This document shows positions 57,615-64,000 of a stretch of DNA of 64,000 bases, piece after piece. Under the pieces are notes generated by a model, which saw nothing but the letters and a program-made list of their open reading frames with translations, was not told the DNA's origin and made no database searches. This stretch comes from Prosthecobacter vanneervenii (GTDB lineage Bacteria; Verrucomicrobiota; Verrucomicrobiia; Verrucomicrobiales; Verrucomicrobiaceae): NCBI RefSeq assembly GCF_014203095.1, contig NZ_JACHIG010000001.1, positions 1 to 64,000 of the forward strand, in the 5' to 3' direction. Both the position numbers and the translations under genes were made by a program. Within the stretch, counting starts at the first letter, position 1. Every line of letters begins with the position of its first letter.

Positions 57615-58405
57615 ATTTATCAACCGCGTCAAAGTCAGCATTGATCGGTCACACCGGTCTGGTTGGTGGCAATTTGGCTCGTCAGCACCATTTTGACGAA
57701 TTCTTCAATTCCAGTAATATTGGAGATATAGTCGGCAACCACTACGATCTGCTGGTGTGCAGTGGAGTATCTGGAACAAAATGGATCGCAAACCTTCATC
57801 CTGACAAGGACAAGGACAACATTGATCAGCTGATGCATCACCTCAGGCATGTCACGGCACGTCGGCTGATTCTGATTTCGACCGTGGACGTGTATGGGAA
57901 TCCCAGTCAAGTGAATGAAGATTCGGTGGTTGATCCGCAGTATCAGACACCTTATGGCAGGCACCGGCACCATTTTGAAAAGTCAATCTGCGAGCATTTT
58001 CCGAATGTGACGATCATTCGTCTGCCTGCCATATACGGTTGGGGATTGAAAAAGAATGCGCTCTTCGATCTGATTCACGACCACGAGGTCGAAAAGATCA
58101 ATGCCCATGCGGTTTACCAGTTCTATTGCCTCGATCGGCTTTGGCATGACATTGAGATCTGCCTCGCTCACGAACTGCCCTTGGTTAATGTAGCGACCGA
58201 ACCCCTGGGCATCAGCGCGGTTGCACGGGAGCTTTTCAATGTCGAGCTGACAAATGGGGCTGCGGAGACAGCAGCTAAGTATGATTTCCGCACGAAATAC
58301 GCAGCTCTTTTCAATGGCAGTAACGGCTATTTTCACGACAAGGCCACAGCGATGATAGACATCGCCGCGTTTGTGGCGCAGCAGCGTCGTGCGCGCGTTT
58401 CCTGA
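57611..58405 (+). CDS. Short-chain dehydrogenase/epimerase-like protein with altered active site
   Basis: A 264-residue protein with the NAD(P)-binding fold, starting with GTG in a GTGA overlap. The dinucleotide motif ALIGHTGLVGGNL is at 10-22, and LISTVDVYGNP at 88-98 supplies the Ser/Thr segment. The catalytic motif reads YGRHR (Tyr115, Arg119), with Arg at the usual Lys position; a Lys follows at 124. It is shorter than normal epimerases (about 310-350), and the second half is small. It could be a reductase or an epimerase for a nucleotide or lipid-linked sugar. It is followed by a GT2 gene 19 bases later. Confidence 0.8.
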   Translation: MNLSTASKSALIGHTGLVGGNLARQHHFDEFFNSSNIGDIVGNHYDLLVCSGVSGTKWIANLHPDKDKDNIDQLMHHLRHVTARRLILISTVDVYGNPSQVNEDSVVDPQYQTPYGRHRHHFEKSICEHFPNVTIIRLPAIYGWGLKKNALFDLIHDHEVEKINAHAVYQFYCLDRLWHDIEICLAHELPLVNVATEPLGISAVARELFNVELTNGAAETAAKYDFRTKYAALFNGSNGYFHDKATAMIDIAAFVAQQRRARVS

Positions 58406-58424
58406 CCAACCCCGAAACAAAAAG

Positions 58425-59195
58425 ATGAACAAAGCTCCCCAAACCAATGCGAAAAGTCCGCCACGTGTTGCTGTTGTAATGCCAGCTTACAATGTCGCTG
58501 GGGTCGTCGCACAAGCCATTGCTGCACTGCCCCCCCATTGTGTTGATGAGATTTTTGTCGTGGACGATGGAAGCCACGACGGCACAGGCAAGGTTGCTGC
58601 GGAGGCAGGAGGAACGGTCATCACCCACACCACCAACAAGGGCTATGGCGGTGCTCAGAAATCAGGTTACAAGGCCGCGATTGAAAGCAACTCTGACATC
58701 GTGGTGCTCGTCCACGGGGACAATCAATATGACCCCTCCTTTGCAGAGCTCTTCATTGCCAAAATCCGTGACGAGGGTTTCGATGTGGTCACGGGCACTC
58801 GCATGGTGCTGGGAGATGCGCTTAGCAACAACATGCCGATCTGGAAGTACATCCCCATTCGGGCCACGACGTGGCTGCAAAACCTCATGCTGGGCACCAG
58901 CATCAGCGACTATCATGATGGCTATCGCGCCTACAGCGGCTCCTTCTTGCGTTCGGTTCCGCTGGATCAGTTGAGCAACCGCTTTGACTTTGACTTTGAC
59001 ATGATGATCCAGGCAGCTGTTAAAAAGTCTCGAATTGCCGAAATTCCCCACCCGACACGCTATGGCAAGGAGCATTCCCAGCTTCCTTTCGGCAAAGCAG
59101 TGGCGTGCCAGCTCACGATTTTCAAATCAGCGTTTAAGTTCCTTCTGCATCGTCTGGGACTCATGCGTCAGGATACTTATGAGCGCAGAGCCTGA
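58425..59195 (+). CDS. Glycosyltransferase family 2, DPM-like
   Basis: A 256-residue GT2 enzyme from ATG 58425. The core is VAVVMPAYNVAGVVAQAI, IFVVDDGSHDGTGKVA, NKGYGGAQKSGY and VVLVHGDNQYDPSF, where the DxD region is replaced by HGDNQYD, a form seen in a subgroup of DPM-like GT2 proteins. No C-terminal membrane pair is seen, unlike the GT2 proteins at 53450 and 60460. It probably transfers a sugar to polyprenyl phosphate or to a lipid-linked acceptor. Confidence 0.89.
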   Translation: MNKAPQTNAKSPPRVAVVMPAYNVAGVVAQAIAALPPHCVDEIFVVDDGSHDGTGKVAAEAGGTVITHTTNKGYGGAQKSGYKAAIESNSDIVVLVHGDNQYDPSFAELFIAKIRDEGFDVVTGTRMVLGDALSNNMPIWKYIPIRATTWLQNLMLGTSISDYHDGYRAYSGSFLRSVPLDQLSNRFDFDFDMMIQAAVKKSRIAEIPHPTRYGKEHSQLPFGKAVACQLTIFKSAFKFLLHRLGLMRQDTYERRA

Positions 59196-59287
59196 CTGAC
59201 GGTTTTCTCATAGTTCTTCGGATTTTGGCTCGCAGTTAACACTGTTCTATCAGCGGTTCTTTAATCTGGCCAGTATTCGCTATCACC

Positions 59288-60391
59288 ATGCGCTCGATCA
59301 TCATTGCAGGCGGCGGCTATTTTGGCTGCTCCATCGCGCTGATGCTCCATGCCAGGGGCTGGCGTGCCATCGTGATTGAAGAAGCAGACGATCTGCTCAC
59401 GCAGGCCTCCCGGATCAACCAGGCGCGGGTTCATGGCGGTTATCACTATCCGCGCAGCCTTATGACGGCCTATCGCTCACGTCAGAACTATGAGCGCTTC
59501 CGCCAGTCGAATCGGTCGGCCATTGTGGATGAGTTTACGAAAGTTTATGCCGTGGCACGGAACTTTTCAAAAGTCACCGCGAACCAGTTTGAGACCTTCA
59601 TGAAGCGTGTGGGAGCTCCGTTGAAAGAGCCGCCTGCTGCGATCCAACGCCTGTTTGACCCTGCGCTTACCGAGCGATCATGGATCGCACAGGAATGCGC
59701 TTTCGACTTCTCTGTCCTCAGGGACACCCTGCGCCAAAAAATGGAAGCCGCAGGAATTGAAGTCCGTTTGCGCTCAACAGTTCTTACTGCTTCTCCACAT
59801 CTTTCCGGGGCCGTGGCTGGACTTTCGGATGGTTCGGAAATTGAATGTCGGTTCATTCTCAACGTCACTTATGCCGGCTTGAACCGCATCACAGCCGCTT
59901 CAGGTCTTCCTCCTGTTCCACTGAAATATGAACTCGCAGAACTCGCCCTGGTGAAATTGCCGCCAGAATTAGATGGAATTTCAGTGACAATGATGTGCGG
60001 CCCGTTTTTTTCATTCCTGCCGTTTCCATCTTTGGGTTTGACTACGCTAAGTCATGTGCGCTACACACCGCATGCCAGCTGGACTGAAAAGGACCATAGG
60101 CTGGCCGAAACTCCCTATGAGACTTTCAATGCCATGGGCAAACATAGTCACTTTAAACTGATGTTGGCCGATGCTTCCCGCTTCTTGCCCGCTCTCAGCG
60201 GTGCCAGATACCATGATTCGTTATGGACAATCAAAACCATCCTGCCTTTGAGCGAGATCGACGATGGCCGCCCAATACTTTTTCATCGCGATCCCGTCAT
60301 GCCTTCCGTCATTCATGTGATGGGCGGCAAGATCGACAACATCTTCGATGTGGAAGTCGAGATCGATGAATTGCTGAAAAATGCTGGATGA
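59288..60391 (+). CDS. FAD-dependent oxidoreductase, DAO-like
   Basis: A 367-residue flavoprotein. The N-terminal dinucleotide motif GGGYFGCSIALML is at 8-20, the second FAD segment IVIEEADDLLTQASRINQARVHGGYHYPRS is at about 28-57, and a C-terminal HVMGGKIDNIFDVE closes the FAD site. This arrangement is like D-amino-acid oxidase/glycine oxidase (DAO) proteins. Substrates in this family are amines or alcohols. In this context an unusual sugar or amino-sugar oxidation is possible, but no substrate can be assigned. It stands between two GT2 genes with gaps of 92 and 68 bases. Confidence 0.82.
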   Translation: MRSIIIAGGGYFGCSIALMLHARGWRAIVIEEADDLLTQASRINQARVHGGYHYPRSLMTAYRSRQNYERFRQSNRSAIVDEFTKVYAVARNFSKVTANQFETFMKRVGAPLKEPPAAIQRLFDPALTERSWIAQECAFDFSVLRDTLRQKMEAAGIEVRLRSTVLTASPHLSGAVAGLSDGSEIECRFILNVTYAGLNRITAASGLPPVPLKYELAELALVKLPPELDGISVTMMCGPFFSFLPFPSLGLTTLSHVRYTPHASWTEKDHRLAETPYETFNAMGKHSHFKLMLADASRFLPALSGARYHDSLWTIKTILPLSEIDDGRPILFHRDPVMPSVIHVMGGKIDNIFDVEVEIDELLKNAG

Positions 60392-60459
60392 ATGATCTAA
60401 TGTGACGGAACTAGGAGGCGATTGCGCCTTTCCTGTTTTTCTGACCGCAGTTTCATTTC

Positions 60460-61446
60460 ATGGACAACAACACCGTAATCAGCATCGTCGTTCCCTTGCA
60501 GCAGGATGCTGGTCTCGTGGAGGAAGTGGTGAATGGAATTGACCTTGTCCTGAAAGATCGTTACCGCTTTTTTGAGATCGTTCTCGTGGATGACGGCTCC
60601 AGTGATGGCACCAATGCAGCTATACAGCCACTGCTGAAGAAAATTCGGCGCATTCGCTACATGTTGCTCTCAAAGACTTTTGGCAGGGAGGTGGCTCTGA
60701 CGGCCGGCATTGAATCTGCCATCGGCGACTACGTCGTCACCCTCGATCCGCGAACAGACCCATTTGATCTTATTCCATTGATGATTGACAGCTGTCGAAA
60801 GAGCGGGGGAATTGTTCATGGCATGGCGGAGAATCTGCTGAGGCGGTGGTTTTTTCGTGAATGGTGCGGCAGCTTGTTCCGCAGCTACTGCCGCAAACAC
60901 CTTGGTGTTGACCTCAAACACGGTGTCTCTGATTTTCGCGTCATGAGCCGTCAGGCGGTGAACGCCTTGCTGCAAGTGCGTGAGCAGAGCCGCTATCTGC
61001 GAGTGATGACCCTCTCGCTTGGATATCAGCACGATTTTTATCCGTATCAGGTTAAGCATCGCAAGGGCTACCGTCCTCCGGCATGGCACAATGAAGTTGT
61101 CACTGCCGTCAATTTGCTTGCAGCAAATACGCGCCACCCGCTGCGGATTGTGACCGCCGTCGGAGTCTTGGGCGCATTGTTAAATCTTTCTTACGCCTGC
61201 TATGTCATGGTGGTTTACTTGCTGCGGCCCTCGGTGGCAGAAGGATGGACGACCCTTTCGCTCCAAGCCAGCGGCATGTTTTTTCTTATTTGCCTCATCC
61301 TTGCTGTTCTCAGCGAGTATGTGGGTGTCATCCTTGGGGAAGTGCGGACCCGCCCCTTGTACTTCATCGCTCAAGAGCTTAACAGCTCGGTGCTTTTAGA
61401 AGACACAATCCAATCCAGCATTGTCAAAGAATCGGTGGGCGAATAA
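60460..61446 (+). CDS. GT2 membrane glycosyltransferase, GtrB/ArnC-like, with changed DxD motif
   Basis: A 328-residue protein. The GT2 core starts ISIVVPLQQDAGLVEEVV and has IVLVDDGSSDGTN near residues 39-51. The usual DADLQDPP motif of GtrB/ArnC proteins reads LDPRTDPFDLIP, so the metal-binding motif is altered. SDFRVMSRQAV is typical of the family. Two C-terminal helices (about 228-252 and 268-292) anchor it. Expected role: making a polyprenyl-phosphate sugar used by GT-C enzymes. It is 5 bases upstream of the acyltransferase gene. Confidence 0.88.
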   Translation: MDNNTVISIVVPLQQDAGLVEEVVNGIDLVLKDRYRFFEIVLVDDGSSDGTNAAIQPLLKKIRRIRYMLLSKTFGREVALTAGIESAIGDYVVTLDPRTDPFDLIPLMIDSCRKSGGIVHGMAENLLRRWFFREWCGSLFRSYCRKHLGVDLKHGVSDFRVMSRQAVNALLQVREQSRYLRVMTLSLGYQHDFYPYQVKHRKGYRPPAWHNEVVTAVNLLAANTRHPLRIVTAVGVLGALLNLSYACYVMVVYLLRPSVAEGWTTLSLQASGMFFLICLILAVLSEYVGVILGEVRTRPLYFIAQELNSSVLLEDTIQSSIVKESVGE

Positions 61447-61451
61447 GCATT

Positions 61452-62582
61452 ATGCAGAAGCGCGATATCAGTACGGAAATCGTTAGGCCCCAAGCCTCGC
61501 ATGAGCGCATCATTGCTCTGGACGCATTGCGAGTCATCGCTGCCTTCATCGTGTTAGCGCAGCATTTTCGTCTGGTCTTCGAACTCAACTGGCCCGAGTG
61601 GCTGCGCAAAGGCTTGTTCGACTCCAAAGGGGCGGTGATGCTGTTTTTTGTGCTCAGCGGCTATGTGCTTGCCTTGTCTCTCGGAAGCAGGCTTCCCTCA
61701 TTCATGGCATATGTGAAGTTTGTCGTGCGCCGTCTCTTTCGTCTCTTTCCTGTCTATTGGGCTGCTCTACTGTTGGCTTTTGCTGTCTTGTGGTGTGTGC
61801 AAAAGCATGGGGCAGGGCAGGTGACAGGACTGCCCGCCTGGTTTCTTGATAGCAGAGACATGCAATGGAAACAATGGTTGCTGCAGAGCACGCTCGTCGC
61901 CCCTGGCATGAAGTCCGACTTTTCCTTGCCCACGGTATGGACGCTGATGACCGAGGCCAAGGTCTCCATGGTCTTTCCATTGCTTGCATGGGTGATCTTG
62001 CGCAGTCCTGGCTGGCTGGCTGGCGCTCTGGTTGCCGCTTTGGTGCTTGGCAGCGCTTGGCTGGACCAGCATGTCGTCGGCACCGCAGCTTTTCTCGGCA
62101 TGTTTGCTCTCGGCACGTTGCTGTGCCGCTTGCCTTCCACTGCATGGAGCCGGCTGAATCAAGCCGCATGGTGGGGCCTGATGCTTCTGGGCCTCGGGCT
62201 GTATGCCGCCATCTCCTGGCGCTATGTGATGCCCAGCATTTGGCTTGGCTACTATCTTTGTGGCCTTGGTTCGCTCATCTTCATCGCGGGCACGATCCAT
62301 TGGCCGCGCATGCGTTCTTTATTGACACGGCTGCAGCAGCTTCTGCGTGTGGACCTCTCCTACAGCATCTATATCCTCCACTACCCGGTGTTGGTGGCGT
62401 TGAAAAAACTCTGCGGGTCGGCTATCCCAGCTTCGCCACTGCTGGCTTTCATGCTTGCCTTGGGATTGACGGTAGGACTCGGCCTGCTGCTTCATTTCAC
62501 AATCGAGATGCCAGCTATTGAGCTTGGCCGAAGGCTGACGCGTTCCAGGACAGCTCAGCAGTCCGTTCTGCCTCATGAGTGA
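61452..62582 (+). CDS. Membrane acyltransferase 3, unfused
   Basis: A 376-residue acyltransferase 3 protein with about ten helices. It contains ALDALRVIAAFIVLAQHFRLV, in which the catalytic His is in QHF, and AVMLFFVLSGYVLALSL. There is no SGNH domain. The C-terminal hydrophobic segment LSYSIYILHYPVLVALKKL is typical of the family. It overlaps the next gene by 8 bases. O-acetylation of the glycan or its lipid carrier is the likely role. Confidence 0.9.
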   Translation: MQKRDISTEIVRPQASHERIIALDALRVIAAFIVLAQHFRLVFELNWPEWLRKGLFDSKGAVMLFFVLSGYVLALSLGSRLPSFMAYVKFVVRRLFRLFPVYWAALLLAFAVLWCVQKHGAGQVTGLPAWFLDSRDMQWKQWLLQSTLVAPGMKSDFSLPTVWTLMTEAKVSMVFPLLAWVILRSPGWLAGALVAALVLGSAWLDQHVVGTAAFLGMFALGTLLCRLPSTAWSRLNQAAWWGLMLLGLGLYAAISWRYVMPSIWLGYYLCGLGSLIFIAGTIHWPRMRSLLTRLQQLLRVDLSYSIYILHYPVLVALKKLCGSAIPASPLLAFMLALGLTVGLGLLLHFTIEMPAIELGRRLTRSRTAQQSVLPHE

Positions 62583-63792
62583 CGAAGTCCAGATATGCCA
62601 GATTTTTCCGCATTACGCTCCTGTTCTGGCCGGCGCGGCTGAGCGTTTCCGTCGCTATGCGCCTGGGCTTCATGCGCGTGGCGTTAAGACTTCCGTGATT
62701 ACCTCACGTAGTGATCCCTCGCTGCCTCTGGAGGAAACGTTGGAGGGGCTCGTTAGTGTTTCCCGCATGGAGGTGGGGCTTGATGCGCGGGCGCGCGATC
62801 AGCGTCTGTTCCGAGCTGCAGCAGCTCATCTCCAGAGGCAGGGCATGGCAGGGGCGCAGGTGGTGCAGACCATCAAAATAGACCGTCGTCTTTTTCGCAG
62901 TCTGCTCTCGATTAAACGCCAAGGCCGGGCGCTCATGTTTGTCTCCACCATGGTGGAGCCCGAGACCTGGGGGCGTACGGCATTGCATCGTTGGGCCAAT
63001 CTCCAGTTGCAAATTCTATCGCAGCGCCTTTTCGATGCAGTTGTCGTCGGCTCACCCGTGATGGCAGCGGCACAACGCCGCATGGGGGTTGGCGAATGCC
63101 GACTGCACATCATCTCTCATGGTGTGGACACCCACCGCTTTCAGCCTGCGGAACCTGACCAACCGCTGCCCGCCTTGGTTGAAAAAGTGCTGCCTGCCGG
63201 CGCGAAAGTCTGCCTCTATGTGGGGCATTTGATCCCGCGCAAAGGCGTTCTCACGCTATTAGAGGCCTGGCCCGAAGTGGCCATGCGCCATCCTGATGCC
63301 TGGCTCGTCCTCGTCGGCGCACTACAGCGCCCCACAATTTCTTCTGAACGGGAACGGCAGGAAATAGAGACTTATCAAAACGCTTTGTTCAAGAAATTGA
63401 ATTCTCTGCCACAGGTGCTTCACGTGCCCGAGCAGAAAGATATTCACCGCTGGTATCAAATGGCGGATATGTTTATCTTTCCTTCCACACAAGAAGGCTT
63501 TCCCAATGCCCTGTTGGAGGCCATGAGCACAGGCCTGCCCTGTCTCACCCGCCGCTTCATGGGCTTTCCAGAAGGTCAGCTCGGTGAGCGGCAGGGGGTG
63601 ATACAAGTGGTAGGCGCAGAGCCCCCTTCATGGTCCCAGGCCATTTCTGCGCTATTGCATGATGAACCGACGAGGCGCCGGATGGGATGCGCTGCACGCG
63701 AGCTCATTGTGCGGGACCACGCGTTGCAAAAAACACTGGACGAGTATGCCAGCCTGTATCATTTACTTTCCCGCTTGGGCGATGTCGCATGA
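62575..63792 (+). CDS. Glycosyltransferase family 4
   Basis: A 405-residue GT-B enzyme. The N-terminus QIFPHYAPVLAGAAERFRRYA is the acceptor-domain opening of GT4 proteins. SHGVDTHRFQPAEPDQPL begins the donor domain, followed by CLYVGHLIPRKGVLTLLEAW and the E-x7-E region FIFPSTQEGFPNALLEAMSTGLP. It is coupled to both neighbours (8-base overlap upstream, ATGA downstream). Donor and linkage are unknown. Confidence 0.92.
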   Translation: MSDEVQICQIFPHYAPVLAGAAERFRRYAPGLHARGVKTSVITSRSDPSLPLEETLEGLVSVSRMEVGLDARARDQRLFRAAAAHLQRQGMAGAQVVQTIKIDRRLFRSLLSIKRQGRALMFVSTMVEPETWGRTALHRWANLQLQILSQRLFDAVVVGSPVMAAAQRRMGVGECRLHIISHGVDTHRFQPAEPDQPLPALVEKVLPAGAKVCLYVGHLIPRKGVLTLLEAWPEVAMRHPDAWLVLVGALQRPTISSERERQEIETYQNALFKKLNSLPQVLHVPEQKDIHRWYQMADMFIFPSTQEGFPNALLEAMSTGLPCLTRRFMGFPEGQLGERQGVIQVVGAEPPSWSQAISALLHDEPTRRRMGCAARELIVRDHALQKTLDEYASLYHLLSRLGDVA

Positions 63793-64000
63793 ATTCTGAA
63801 AAACTCAGCGTGTTGATTCCAGTGCTCAATGGGGCACAGTTTATCGAAGAAGCCTTGGCCTCGCTCCAGCAGCAGACGAACAGCAATTTCGAGGTGCTCG
63901 TTTGGGACAATGGCTCCACTGATGGCACGCTGGAGATTCTTGACCGCTGGTTGCCTGCACGTCTCCCTGGGCGTGTGTTTCGCAGTGAACCGCTTTCATT
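63789..64000 (+). CDS. Glycosyltransferase family 2, partial (cut by the window edge)
   Basis: The first 70 codons of a GT2 gene, starting at an ATGA overlap with the GT4 gene. The visible part has LSVLIPVLNGAQFIEEAL and FEVLVWDNGSTDGTLEIL, the standard nucleotide-binding start of the family. The rest lies beyond 64000, which shows that the glycan locus continues to the right. Confidence 0.9.
   Translation, partial: MNSEKLSVLIPVLNGAQFIEEALASLQQQTNSNFEVLVWDNGSTDGTLEILDRWLPARLPGRVFRSEPLS

Overview
The window looks like a chromosomal stretch of a Gram-negative bacterium of the Verrucomicrobiota, close to Prosthecobacter or Verrucomicrobium in style. This is inferred from a giant autotransporter-associated beta-strand repeat protein, a small secreted protein with a C-terminal module common in that phylum, the high GC of the coding regions, and start codons that mostly lack a Shine-Dalgarno sequence. 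No 16S gene is present to prove it.

Layout. The left edge (1-283) is the end of an rRNA operon: a 23S-5S spacer, a 5S rRNA gene and a strong intrinsic terminator. After about 650 non-coding bases comes a minus-strand group (938-5061): VanZ-like membrane protein, AlgD-like GDP-mannose 6-dehydrogenase, and a secreted esterase. A YdcF/ElyC-like gene (5222-5998) diverges from it. A 745-base non-coding leader precedes a 14-kb gene (6745-20820) for a 4691-residue repeat protein, followed by a small secreted protein (20871-21626).

From 21747 to the right edge almost every gene belongs to surface-glycan synthesis: about 18 glycosyltransferase domains or GT-C-like proteins, nine methyltransferase domains (five of the FkbM family), four membrane acyltransferases (two fused to SGNH domains), a polysaccharide pyruvyl transferase, two nucleotide-sugar epimerase-like proteins, an FAD oxidoreductase, and an ABC-2 exporter pair of the Wzm/Wzt type. 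The exporter follows a GbsR/MarR-type regulator whose start codon abuts a perfect inverted repeat. Many junctions are ATGA or GTGA overlaps, which suggests long co-transcribed blocks (22667-24954, 32346-35411, 39321-42211, 46345-54376, 55926-58405, 61452 to the edge). The right edge cuts a GT2 gene, so the locus continues.

How it may work together (inference): glycosyltransferases build a lipid-linked chain, methyl, acyl and pyruvyl groups decorate it, and Wzm/Wzt exports it. The C-terminal domain of Wzt would recognise a modified chain end. No initiating sugar-phosphate transferase, Wzx flippase, Wzy polymerase or outer-membrane export protein was recognised in this window.

The most unusual items are the giant protein with several layers of recent internal duplication and two duplicated beta-propellers, the duplicated gene sets in the glycan locus (GT11 pair, FkbM pair, GT-C-like pair, OafA-SGNH pair), a methyltransferase-GT2 fusion, and two short-chain dehydrogenase-fold proteins with altered catalytic residues.
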